From the NCBI RefSeq assembly GCF_000950575.1, contig NZ_CP011005.1:1302001-1366000 (forward strand): a DNA stretch of 64,000 bases, in the 5' to 3' direction. The stretch comes from Psychromicrobium lacuslunae. GTDB taxonomy: Bacteria > Actinomycetota > Actinomycetes > Actinomycetales > Micrococcaceae. Within the stretch, counting starts at the first letter, position 1. Every line of letters begins with the position of its first letter. Below the pieces are notes generated by a model that was not told the origin of the DNA, did no database searches, and was given only the letters and a program-made list of their open reading frames with translations. Positions 1-7,661 of the stretch are shown here, piece by piece. The translations under genes and the position numbers were made by a program.

Positions 1-1283
1 TCATAGTAGGCGAGCGAGGCCGAGAAAACCGGCACCGGAATGCCCAGCTGGACAGCAATCGAGACCACTCGACGCCAGGCCGGCAATGCTTGTGCAATGG
101 CCTCCGCAAAAGCCGGGGCGAAGAGCAGATTGGCCGGTTTCTCCTCGGCAGCATAAGCCTTGGTGATGTCTTTGAGCAGTTCAGCACGAATGATGCAGCC
201 GCCACGCCAGAGCGAAGCGATCTCGTCAAGTTTCAAATCCCAGTTGTACTCGGCTGCAGCACCGGTGAGCATATCGAGCCCCTGAGCGTAGCTGACCAAT
301 TTGGAGGCGTAGAGCGCTTGCCGAACATCCTCGACAAAGCTCTCCGGAATACTCACTTCGCTCGTCTCCGCGACTAGCAACTGCTGTGCTTCGACCCGTT
401 GGGATGCTTTAGATGACAACGCGCGTGCGAAGACCGACTCAGCGATGCCCGAAGTTGGTGAGCCGAGTTCAAGCGCCGAGATCACCGTCCAGCGCCCGGT
501 ACCTTTTTGCCCGGCCTGGTCAACCAGCACATCGACAAACGGCTTCCCGGTTTTAGCGTCAACGTGGCCAAGCACTTCGGCGGTGATTTCGATCAGGAAC
601 GAGGAAAGTTCACCCTTGTTCCATTCCGAGAACACTTCGGCCTGTTCCGCAGGCTCCAGGCCGGCACCGCTGCGCAGTAGGTCGTAAGCCTCACCGATCA
701 CCTGCATATCGGCATATTCAATGCCGTTATGCACCATCTTGACGAAATGACCGGCACCGTCGGTGCCAATCCAGGCGCAACAAGGCTGGCCGTCGACGTG
801 AGCGGAAATTTTCTCCAGCAACGGCCCGAGCGCCTGGTATGACTCCTGCGAGCCACCGGGCATAATCGACGGGCCGTTCAGCGCCCCTTCCTCACCACCG
901 GAGACGCCAATGCCAACGAAGTGCAGGCCCTGCTTGGCGAGCGCTGCCTCCCGACGGCGGGTATCCTCAAAATGTGAGTTTCCGGCGTCGATGACGATAT
1001 CGCCCTCTTCAAGCAGCGGAACTAGCTGATCCACCACGGAGTCAACCGGCGCTCCAGCCTTGACCATAATCAGCACCCGACGCGGCTTCTCCAGGGCACC
1101 GACCAGCTCTTCCAGGGTTTCGGTGCGGACGAAGTCGCCCTCGCTGCCGTGTTTGGCCAAAAGTTCATCGGTTCGGCTCACCGAACGGTTGTGCAAGGCT
1201 ACTGTGAAGCCATTCCGGGCCAGATTTCGAGCCAAATTCGCGCCCATTACGGCCAGTCCGGTTACACCGATCTGTGCAGACAT
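1..1283 (-). CDS. gnd: 6-phosphogluconate dehydrogenase, decarboxylating (C-terminus cut by window edge)
   Basis: Catalyses NADP-dependent oxidative decarboxylation of 6-phosphogluconate to ribulose 5-phosphate in the cytosolic pentose phosphate pathway. The N-terminus carries the dinucleotide-binding stretch GVTGLAVMGANLARNLA. The substrate loop VSGGEEGALNGPSIMPGG and the catalytic-lysine segment FVKMVHNGIEY are both intact. About 427 codons are present; the family runs to about 470-485 residues, so roughly the last 50 lie outside the window. The ATG at 1281-1283 follows a strong GGAGGAAG ribosome binding site about 2 nt away. It reads away from the two hairpin RNAs at 1.43 and 1.66 kb. A glucose-6-phosphate dehydrogenase paralogue lies 39 kb away at 40.8 kb, so the two pathway genes are not clustered. 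Confidence 0.95.
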   Translation of the reverse strand, partial: MSAQIGVTGLAVMGANLARNLARNGFTVALHNRSVSRTDELLAKHGSEGDFVRTETLEELVGALEKPRRVLIMVKAGAPVDSVVDQLVPLLEEGDIVIDAGNSHFEDTRRREAALAKQGLHFVGIGVSGGEEGALNGPSIMPGGSQESYQALGPLLEKISAHVDGQPCCAWIGTDGAGHFVKMVHNGIEYADMQVIGEAYDLLRSGAGLEPAEQAEVFSEWNKGELSSFLIEITAEVLGHVDAKTGKPFVDVLVDQAGQKGTGRWTVISALELGSPTSGIAESVFARALSSKASQRVEAQQLLVAETSEVSIPESFVEDVRQALYASKLVSYAQGLDMLTGAAAEYNWDLKLDEIASLWRGGCIIRAELLKDITKAYAAEEKPANLLFAPAFAEAIAQALPAWRRVVSIAVQLGIPVPVFSASLAYY

Positions 1284-1398
1284 TCTTCCTCCATGGATCA
1301 TAAAAGTCCTAACAGTTAAAGCCTAGTGCCCTTCGAAGCGCTTTGCCGGTCTGGTACCGCTACGTGACGCCACGCAACTCTCGGTGGACGGAAGCGAT

Positions 1399-1426
1399 TT
1401 GACTTGTATGCAAAAGCTTGTATATT
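1399..1426 (+). promoter_or_regulatory. Promoter of hairpin RNA 1
   Basis: A -35 hexamer TTGACT (1399-1404) and a -10 hexamer TATATT (1421-1426) are separated by 16 bp. The predicted start, 6-7 nt downstream at about 1433, falls at the foot of a 16-bp hairpin. No open reading frame follows, so the promoter appears dedicated to the hairpin. Confidence 0.6.
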
Positions 1427-1431
1427 TATTT

Positions 1432-1486
1432 ATGGCCTTCTGCGCTGGCATCCCCCAATAGTCAGCGCAGAAGGTCTTTTATTTTG
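1432..1486 (+). ncRNA. Small hairpin RNA 1 with C-rich loop, ending as its own terminator
   Basis: A 16-bp stem (1434-1449 with 1461-1476, two G-U pairs) closes an 11-nt loop ATCCCCCAATA and is followed by a T-rich tract (1477-1485). With the promoter just upstream, the transcript would be about 50 nt and consist of little more than the hairpin. The exposed CCCCC in the loop could pair with G-rich ribosome binding sites, as proposed for other C-rich-loop bacterial sRNAs. The actinobacterial 6C RNA also displays C-rich loops, but it has two hairpins in one transcript. The same loop recurs at 1679-1689 on a different stem. The alternative is a plain terminator, but no upstream gene on this strand needs one. 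Confidence 0.55.
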
Positions 1487-1627
1487 GCTGAAATCCAGCT
1501 GTTCCGGGACACTGCTCAAGTAGCTCATCGGATCCCCATATTCGCACGCATCATCGGACCGTGGCAGCCCCTCTGAGGTTTTCGCAACATTCAGTCCCAA
1601 AAAAGCTCACGACATGCCGTGCCGGGT

Positions 1628-1655
1628 TTGCATCCTGGCCAAGCCGGACTATGCT
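1628..1655 (+). promoter_or_regulatory. Promoter of hairpin RNA 2
   Basis: TTGCAT (1628-1633) and TATGCT (1650-1655) are spaced by 16 bp, the same geometry as at 1399-1426. The predicted start at about 1662 again falls at the base of a hairpin. Confidence 0.5.
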
Positions 1656-1660
1656 TAAAC

Positions 1661-1711
1661 ATGACTCCTGACCGTCGTATCCCCCAATAACGACGGTCAG
1701 GAGTTTTTTAG
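1661..1711 (+). ncRNA. Small hairpin RNA 2, same loop as RNA 1
   Basis: A perfect 15-bp stem (1664-1678 with 1690-1704) closes the loop ATCCCCCAATA at 1679-1689. That loop is identical in all 11 bases to the loop of the hairpin 230 bp upstream, although the stem sequence is unrelated. Six T residues follow (1704-1709), as in an intrinsic terminator. Loop identity on covarying stems points to a functional loop. Confidence 0.55.
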
Positions 1712-1778
1712 TGCCCGAGCTGACAACCTAGGCTTAGCACTGAGCAAAACGTCCCTACTGCCAGGGTCAGCTCAGGCA

Positions 1779-2567
1779 TTACTTCAGCGAGCCGAAGCAA
1801 CTGACATAGTCAACGCCTGACTTCTTGTCCACGCTCTGGCCGTCGACGAAAATTTCGCAGCTCAACTTGCCATTACCGGTGTATTCCTTGGCACTCACCG
1901 AAATCGTGGCAAGTCCCAATACTGATTTACCGGCGATGGCCTTCTCCCAGCTTCCGTTCACCGGGATTTTGCTCTCGCTCTCATTAGCCGCCGAATAGCT
2001 GATCTCGGCGGCAACATCTGAACTGACTACCAACTTGAAGCTGTGTTCCTTATTGAGCTCAGTAGGCAGGCTAGTCGGGAACCCAGAAGGCAGATCGACG
2101 CTTTGCTGCACTGCATTACCAATCGCAATGGTGGTCACAATCGTCACCACAATTGCCACCACCATGGCTACCAAACCAAGCGAAGCGCCAATCGCGGGCA
2201 TCACTTTGGCGGCACCCTTCCGAGCCAACGCGATGCCACCGCAAATCAGCGCGGCCAGGCCTAGCAACACGCTGATTAATCCGACGAAAGGGATCCAGGA
2301 CAAGGCCAGCGCAATAATCCCGAGTACCAAGGCCACAATGCCGAGCGCGTTCCCCGCCCCGGACGGTGGCGCGGGCTGATAGCCTGCTGATGGGTAGCCG
2401 CCTCGGTAATTGGCCTGCTGATAGGGGTACTGTCCGGATTGCTGCCCGGATTGTGGATAGGCGTTCTGTCCCTGTTGCGGGTAGCCTGCGGGCTGGTTAC
2501 CTGGAGCCGGTTGATAGGGCTGATTATTCTGCGGTTGCGCGCCAGGTAGTTGCGGAAAGTCCGACAT
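1779..2567 (-). CDS. Pro/Gln-rich membrane protein, DUF4190-like with MmpS-like outer domain
   Basis: No specific function is recognised. Residues 1-70 are a low-complexity P/Q/G/Y tail, probably cytosolic. Residues about 74-115 form a hydrophobic hairpin of the DUF4190 type, and residues 124-153 another membrane segment. The C-terminal 100 residues (from about 175) form a small domain with two cysteines in the pattern CEIFVDG...VSCFG, reminiscent of MmpS-like extracytoplasmic domains. The ATG at 2567 is preceded by AGAGG. It is a single gene with no operon partner. The 120 bp upstream, before the LysR gene, show nothing clear. Confidence 0.8.
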   Translation of the reverse strand: MSDFPQLPGAQPQNNQPYQPAPGNQPAGYPQQGQNAYPQSGQQSGQYPYQQANYRGGYPSAGYQPAPPSGAGNALGIVALVLGIIALALSWIPFVGLISVLLGLAALICGGIALARKGAAKVMPAIGASLGLVAMVVAIVVTIVTTIAIGNAVQQSVDLPSGFPTSLPTELNKEHSFKLVVSSDVAAEISYSAANESESKIPVNGSWEKAIAGKSVLGLATISVSAKEYTGNGKLSCEIFVDGQSVDKKSGVDYVSCFGSLK

Positions 2568-2688
2568 GATGACCTCTGGATCTAATGAATCGAAAAACAG
2601 TTCTCTCCAGATGCTATCCCTTGATCTAGACGAGCTCTCGACGCTTAGTCAAAACGTGGCCTAACAGCAACTCCCCCGTCACTCATCC

Positions 2689-3630
2689 TCAATCAGCTTT
2701 GCTGAGTAGCTCAGCGAGCGGGGCGCCAACCGAGGTAATCTGCTCAATGGTTGAAACAATCAATTGCTGCATCGCGAGAGCGGCTCGGCTGAGCCTGAAG
2801 TCGGGACGATGAGCCAGACTGATCGTCCTACTCAATTGCGGTTGACTGAGCCGCAAGGAGTGCAGCTTCGGTCTGTCCAGGAGCACCATAGCGGGCACCA
2901 CAGCCACCCCAATACCGCGCTCGACAAAGCGCAGCACGGCATCCATTTCGGCCCCTTCAACTGCGTTCCAGGGTGCGAGATGGGCGGCTCGGAAGGCGGC
3001 GTCGGTGGCTTGCCGCAAATCGTAGCTGCGGTGAAAAGCGATCTGCGGGAAGGTCGCGAGTTCTTCAAGACTGATGATCTGACGCGAGGATAAATTTGTA
3101 TCAGATACCGCCCCAATCACCACTAGTTGCTCGTTCAGCAGCGGAAGTCGATTCAGGCTCATCGCGGAAGGCGCGATACTTTCGGTTGCGGTCATCAAGG
3201 CAAGGTCCAATGCCCCCTCCTCAAGTTCCTCGGCTAGACCGTTCGAGCCCCGCTCGGTAATGCGCAGCTCAATACCCGGAAATTTCTGTCGAAAGGCGGC
3301 GAGTACCTCGGGCACCAGGCTGATGCACAAGGTCGGGGTTGCCCCCAGTCGCACCGCTCCCCGACGCAGATCCGCCAATTCAGCCATTTCCAGACGCGCC
3401 AATTCAGCGTCGGCGAGCATCCGACGGGCCAGCGGCAGCAAACGCTCGCCAGCAGCGGTAAGGGTGATGTGGCCTCGGACCCGATGGAAAAGCTCGGCGC
3501 CCAAATCATGTTCAAGGGTGGCTATCTGTCTACTCAAGGACGGTTGCGCTAAATGCAGTTGCTCGGCGGCTCTGGTGAAGTGGCCAATCCGTGCGACCGC
3601 GTCAAAGCTGCGAAGCTGTTCGAGGTTCAT
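2689..3630 (-). CDS. LysR-family transcriptional regulator
   Basis: Residues 1-60 form the LysR winged helix (MNLEQLRSFDAVARIGHFTRAAEQLHLAQPSLSRQI is the family signature region). Residues about 90-290 form the periplasmic-binding-protein-like effector domain. The length of 313 is normal for the family. It is transcribed divergently from the flavoprotein at 3708, the usual arrangement for a LysR protein controlling its neighbour. A short dyad GCAT-AA-ATGC lies at 3638-3647 in the shared promoter region. The effector molecule cannot be read from the sequence. Confidence 0.93.
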   Translation of the reverse strand: MNLEQLRSFDAVARIGHFTRAAEQLHLAQPSLSRQIATLEHDLGAELFHRVRGHITLTAAGERLLPLARRMLADAELARLEMAELADLRRGAVRLGATPTLCISLVPEVLAAFRQKFPGIELRITERGSNGLAEELEEGALDLALMTATESIAPSAMSLNRLPLLNEQLVVIGAVSDTNLSSRQIISLEELATFPQIAFHRSYDLRQATDAAFRAAHLAPWNAVEGAEMDAVLRFVERGIGVAVVPAMVLLDRPKLHSLRLSQPQLSRTISLAHRPDFRLSRAALAMQQLIVSTIEQITSVGAPLAELLSKAD

Positions 3631-3681
3631 GTCAATAGCATAAATGCATGATAACTACTCAAATTATTCATTGGAGTAATC

Positions 3682-3711
3682 ATGTCAAGATTTCTAGCAT
3701 TGACAGTATGA
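3682..3711 (+). CDS. Putative 9-residue leader peptide overlapping the flavoprotein start
   Basis: The reading frame encodes MSRFLALTV and then TGA. It has a good ribosome binding site (TTGGAG, 5 nt before the ATG). Its stop overlaps the start of the flavoprotein as ATGA (3708-3711). The flavoprotein ATG itself has no recognisable binding site, so translation may depend on coupling. I infer this from layout alone; the peptide is too short to test by homology. Confidence 0.4.
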   Translation: MSRFLALTV

Positions 3712-5456
3712 AGACATCGACCAATTCTGAACGTCAATTAGCTACCAATGTGCTGGTCATTGGCACCGGTGGCGCGGGGCTGCGCGCCGCCATCGAACTC
3801 GCCGAACGGGGTGTGAAGGTACTTGCGGTCGGCAAACGTCGTAAGCACGACGCTCACACCACACTCGCTGCCGGTGGCATCAATGCCGCCCTGGGCACGA
3901 TGGATCCTGAGGACAGCTGGCAGCAACACGCCGCAGACACGCTACGCGAGTCCTACTATCTGGCTGACCCGGAGATTGTGGAAATCGTCGCTAAGAACGC
4001 CGCCCGTGGCATTGCAGACCTGGAACGTTGGGGAATGCCCTTTGCCAGGGAGGCCGACGGCCGGCTGAGTCAGCGTTTCTTCGGGGCGCACCGGTACCGT
4101 CGGACTTGTTTCGCCGGGGACTACACCGGCCTGGAGATTCAGCGCACCTTGGTGAACCGGGCCAGCTCCGCTGGGGTTGAGATTGTGGACACGATGTACA
4201 TCACTCGGATTCTGGTCAGCGACGGGGTGGTTTTTGGTGCTTACGGTTTTGATGTGATCGATGGAACTCCGGTGGTTATTCACGCCGATGCCGTCATCCT
4301 AGCCGCTGGTGGCCACACCAGAATCTGGCGTTACACCTCCTCGCGTCGCGACGAAAACACCGGCGACTCCTTCCGCCTCGCTGCTCTCGCCGGTGGCAAG
4401 ATCCGCGATGCTGAATTGGTCCAGTTCCACCCCTCCGGCCTACTGGAACCAGAGGATGCGGCGGGCACCCTGGTTTCCGAAGCGGCTCGCGGCGAAGGCG
4501 GCGTGCTGCGTAACGCGCAGGGCGAGCGCTTCATGGATCGTTATGATCCTGAACGGATGGAGCTTTCCACCCGGGATCGGGTCGCCTTAGCTAATTACAC
4601 CGAGATCGCCGCGGGACGCGGCACCAAAAAAGGTGGCGTCTATCTCGACGTTTCGCATCTGCCGAAAGAGCAGATTCGGGCCAAGTTGCCTCGATTATTC
4701 CGGAGCTTGATCGACTTGCAAATGCTCGACATCACCGAAACTCCGATCGAGGTTGCACCCACCGCACACTATTCAATGGGCGGGGTTTGGGTTCGGCCGG
4801 AAGATCACGGCACCGGTGTTGAGGGCTTCTACGCCATTGGGGAAGCTTCAAGCGGCCTGCACGGGGCTAATCGACTCGGCGGCAATTCTTTGATTGAGCT
4901 AATGGTTTATGGCCGGATTGTCGGCGAGGAAGTAGCCGAGTATTCACGAAACCGGAGCCAGGTGCAGCGTGACCCGGCCGCCGTGGAAGCCGCCCGCGCC
5001 GAAATGCAAGGCCTACTGAACGGTGATGGTAAGGAAAGTCCACGTCGGATGCAGCGAGCGGTCCGCGATCTGATGACCGAGCACGCGGGAGTCGTGCGCA
5101 GCGAAGCAGGCTTGAGGGCGGGGCTGGCCAAGCTCGAGGAACTCGAAGCGCGGCTCCCCCAGGTTACTGCTTATCCAGACATTGCCGGATTCGATGACTT
5201 GGCTCATGCTTTTGACCTGCTTGGTTCGCTCTTGGCTGCCAGAGCCACCTTGGAATGCGCATTAGAACGCAGGGAAACCCGGGGCTGCCATAACCGAGAA
5301 GATTTCCCGGAACAAGACGAGGCGCTGCGCGGGAATATGGTCTGGGAACCGAACAACGGCGTGAGCTTCGAGGCTGCTAAAGAGGCACCCGACTCCTTCC
5401 GAGACCTCGCTTACGCCAGCGCCGATGATTCGGTGGCCGGGAAACTGGTGGAGTAG
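3708..5456 (+). CDS. FAD-binding fumarate reductase / succinate dehydrogenase-type flavoprotein
   Basis: The protein belongs to the FrdA/SdhA/NadB flavoprotein superfamily. The N-terminal dinucleotide site GTGGAG is at residues 19-24. The segment AHTTLAAGGIN places a histidine (about residue 50) where FrdA/SdhA proteins attach FAD covalently; NadB lacks it. Catalytic-region motifs FHPSGLL, ARGEGG, STRDRVA and HYSMGG are present, as is the C-terminal helical domain ending in ERRETRGCHNREDFP. No iron-sulfur or membrane subunit gene lies nearby, so it may work as a soluble oxidase or reductase, for example with aspartate or fumarate. I place the start at 3708 (582 aa); an in-frame ATG at 3648 would add 20 atypical residues. 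The divergent LysR gene probably regulates it. Confidence 0.85.
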   Translation: MKTSTNSERQLATNVLVIGTGGAGLRAAIELAERGVKVLAVGKRRKHDAHTTLAAGGINAALGTMDPEDSWQQHAADTLRESYYLADPEIVEIVAKNAARGIADLERWGMPFAREADGRLSQRFFGAHRYRRTCFAGDYTGLEIQRTLVNRASSAGVEIVDTMYITRILVSDGVVFGAYGFDVIDGTPVVIHADAVILAAGGHTRIWRYTSSRRDENTGDSFRLAALAGGKIRDAELVQFHPSGLLEPEDAAGTLVSEAARGEGGVLRNAQGERFMDRYDPERMELSTRDRVALANYTEIAAGRGTKKGGVYLDVSHLPKEQIRAKLPRLFRSLIDLQMLDITETPIEVAPTAHYSMGGVWVRPEDHGTGVEGFYAIGEASSGLHGANRLGGNSLIELMVYGRIVGEEVAEYSRNRSQVQRDPAAVEAARAEMQGLLNGDGKESPRRMQRAVRDLMTEHAGVVRSEAGLRAGLAKLEELEARLPQVTAYPDIAGFDDLAHAFDLLGSLLAARATLECALERRETRGCHNREDFPEQDEALRGNMVWEPNNGVSFEAAKEAPDSFRDLAYASADDSVAGKLVE

Positions 5457-5507
5457 CTCCGTCGCACCGAGCTGCTCACGGCTCCTAGCATCTGCTTGGG
5501 ACTACCT

Positions 5508-6383
5508 TCAAACGGCGCGAAGCGGTGTTACCTGACCCCAGCGGTCCTGTTCAGAATGGTCTTGTTCAAGTTGACCTTGCGCAAAGGCATTCCGCGTTTG
5601 CTCATCCGCTGGGATCAGGATCACAATCTGTTGCTCCGGCTCGGCTGGCGTCTCTAGCACTTCACGTTGCCACTTCGTGACGATGCCGCCGGGTAGACGG
5701 ATCTGCCAGGGCCGCGATTCCGGCGGGAGATTTCGGCTGAGCCGGGCGGTAAATTCTGGGCCTGCCTGAGCCGCTATCTCAGCTTTGAGCCACTCTGCGG
5801 CGGTGAGGGTAGGGGCATGCCAAAGGTCGAAGGTCTGTACATCGGCCACATATTCCCAGTTGAGCAGCGCCTGCTGAGCCCGGGGATCAGTGAAAAGGTA
5901 GCGAAGCAGATTCGGATCTTCAGCGTCCAGTAAGCCGGTGGGCTGCAGCAGCCGATTAAAGGCGCTGGTGTGGGCCAGCACATCGCCCAATTTATTGGTA
6001 ACCATCGCGACCCCAGCCGGCTCGAGCAGCCGGAGAGTTTCGAGGGTTGCAGGCCTAACTTCTTGACGTAACGGGGCGGGATTGAGCTGGCGTTGGCCAA
6101 CGCAGGCCCCGCCAGCGATCTTAGCGAGGAAGGTCAGATGCCGTCGCTCCGCCACATTAAGGCTTAGCCCGTCCGCAATGGCGCGCAGCACCGGAAGAGT
6201 CGGATTGCGGTCTCGGCCTTGCTCGATCCGGGTAAGATACTCGACGCTCATCCCAGCGCGGGTGGCGAGTTCGATCCTCCGCAGACCCGGCGCACGACGT
6301 CGGCCGTCATCGGGCAAGCCCAGATCTGCTGGTGACGTGGCATCGCGCTTGGCGCGGATGAAGTCTCCCAAAGGTGTGCCCAT
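5508..6383 (-). CDS. XRE-family regulator with MmyB-like ligand-binding domain
   Basis: The N-terminal helix-turn-helix spans about residues 10-78 and contains the family signature RRRAPGLRRIELATRAGMS and YLTRIEQGRDRNPTLPVLRAIA. The rest resembles the MmyB-like, PAS-fold ligand domain that usually follows this helix-turn-helix in actinobacteria. The length (291) is typical. It is divergent from the oxidoreductase-exporter pair at 6540 and probably represses it. Inverted repeats in the intervening 156 bp are candidate operators. Confidence 0.92.
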   Translation of the reverse strand: MGTPLGDFIRAKRDATSPADLGLPDDGRRRAPGLRRIELATRAGMSVEYLTRIEQGRDRNPTLPVLRAIADGLSLNVAERRHLTFLAKIAGGACVGQRQLNPAPLRQEVRPATLETLRLLEPAGVAMVTNKLGDVLAHTSAFNRLLQPTGLLDAEDPNLLRYLFTDPRAQQALLNWEYVADVQTFDLWHAPTLTAAEWLKAEIAAQAGPEFTARLSRNLPPESRPWQIRLPGGIVTKWQREVLETPAEPEQQIVILIPADEQTRNAFAQGQLEQDHSEQDRWGQVTPLRAV

Positions 6384-6442
6384 CTCTGCATCCTACGCCG
6401 CCAGAATGGCCCCGAGGGTGGCCGTAATGGGGCTAGTCTCAG

Positions 6443-6517
6443 AGCGGTCTGGCTGCTGATGACTTCTGATCCGAGCCTTGAAAGGTACCAGAAGACCGCT
6501 ATTGGATGACCGATAGC
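6443..6517. promoter_or_regulatory. Inverted repeats between XRE regulator and oxidoreductase
   Basis: Two dyads are visible. GCTATTGG-ATGA-CCGATAGC (6498-6517, one mismatch) lies about 23 bp before the oxidoreductase ATG. AGCGGTCT (6443-6450) is repeated in inverted form as AGACCGCT (6493-6500). They are candidate binding sites for the divergent regulator. This is inference from position and symmetry only. Confidence 0.4.
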
Positions 6518-6539
6518 CATCAACAAGGAGCCTTATCGG

Positions 6540-7634
6540 ATGTCTCAACGAATCGTCATCGTCGGCGCAGGCTACGGCGGCAGCGCCCTGGCGCATCAGC
6601 TTCAGGACCACGCCGAGGTCACCCTCATCGACCCGCGCGATGCCTTTGTCAATATTGCTGGCTCTCTCCGGGCACTCACCCGCCCCGACTGGGCGGCAAA
6701 TATCTTCTTCCCGCTCGAACAGATTTTGCCTCGAGGAAAGCACCTTAGAGACAAAGCCATCTCTGTCGACCCCGGCGGCGTGAGTTTAGCCTCGGGTGAT
6801 CGGGTTGAGGCCGATTACATCGTGCTGGCTACCGGTTCGAGCTACCCGTATCCGGCCAATCCCAGTTCCGATCAAACCGCGGCGGCGCTGACCGATTTCC
6901 AGGCGACTCATCAGGCCCTCGCTCAAGCCCCACGGGTGCTGATCCTTGGCGGTGGGCCGGTCGGCCTGGAACTCGCCGCAGAGATCCGCGAGGTCTGGCC
7001 CAATAAGCTCATCACCGTGGTCGAACCAGGTTCAAAGTTGCTCCCGGCCTTCCTCCCTGAAGTTCAAGAATCGCTGCTGCAGCAGCTCGGTGCCCTGAAA
7101 ATCGAGATACTCACCGGCACCCGGATTGAGAAACTTTCTGATGCTGCCGCTGGCACTCTGGCGGCCATTTCAGCAACCACCGACAAGGGCCAAATAATTG
7201 AGGCCGACATCTACTTCCGCGCTTATGGCGCCGTTTTGAACACCGGCTACCTCGATGATGGCAAGCTCACCAAGCTCACCGACCGTGCTGAGGTGGCGGT
7301 GAACCCAGACCTCAGCGTCGGAGAGCATCGCCATGTCTATGCCATTGGGGATATCACCAATATCGCTGAAGCCAAGATGGCTGGTTATGCCGGGCAACAT
7401 GCAGCAGTTGTCGCACAGAACATCCTCGCTCAGCTGGCCGGAAGAGAGCCGACGGAGACCTACCTACCCCATGACTACCCGATGATTCTGCTGCCGCTTG
7501 GCAGCCGGGCAGGTGTCGGCCAGCTCCCTTCGGAGAATGGACCAGCGTTCGCCGGAGCCGAACTGGTTTCTGAGTACAAGGGCACCGATATCTACACCGC
7601 GCGCTTTGAACAACAATTCTCCATCTCTCGGTAG
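6540..7634 (+). CDS. FAD-dependent pyridine nucleotide-disulfide-family oxidoreductase (AIF/NDH-2 like)
   Basis: The protein has two dinucleotide folds: FAD-binding VIVGAGYGGSALA near the N-terminus and NAD(P)-binding VLILGGGPVGLELAAEI at about residue 137. A second FAD contact, HVYAIGDI, lies near residue 265. The closest family feel is the AMID/AIFM2 and NDH-2-like group, which oxidises NAD(P)H to quinone or other acceptors. There is no redox CxxC disulfide. The ATG follows AAGGAG. The gene lies 27 nt before the MFS gene and is probably co-transcribed with it, under the divergent XRE regulator. Confidence 0.88.
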   Translation: MSQRIVIVGAGYGGSALAHQLQDHAEVTLIDPRDAFVNIAGSLRALTRPDWAANIFFPLEQILPRGKHLRDKAISVDPGGVSLASGDRVEADYIVLATGSSYPYPANPSSDQTAAALTDFQATHQALAQAPRVLILGGGPVGLELAAEIREVWPNKLITVVEPGSKLLPAFLPEVQESLLQQLGALKIEILTGTRIEKLSDAAAGTLAAISATTDKGQIIEADIYFRAYGAVLNTGYLDDGKLTKLTDRAEVAVNPDLSVGEHRHVYAIGDITNIAEAKMAGYAGQHAAVVAQNILAQLAGREPTETYLPHDYPMILLPLGSRAGVGQLPSENGPAFAGAELVSEYKGTDIYTARFEQQFSISR

Positions 7635-7661
7635 CCGGATTCGCTGCTGCGAGGACAAAAT

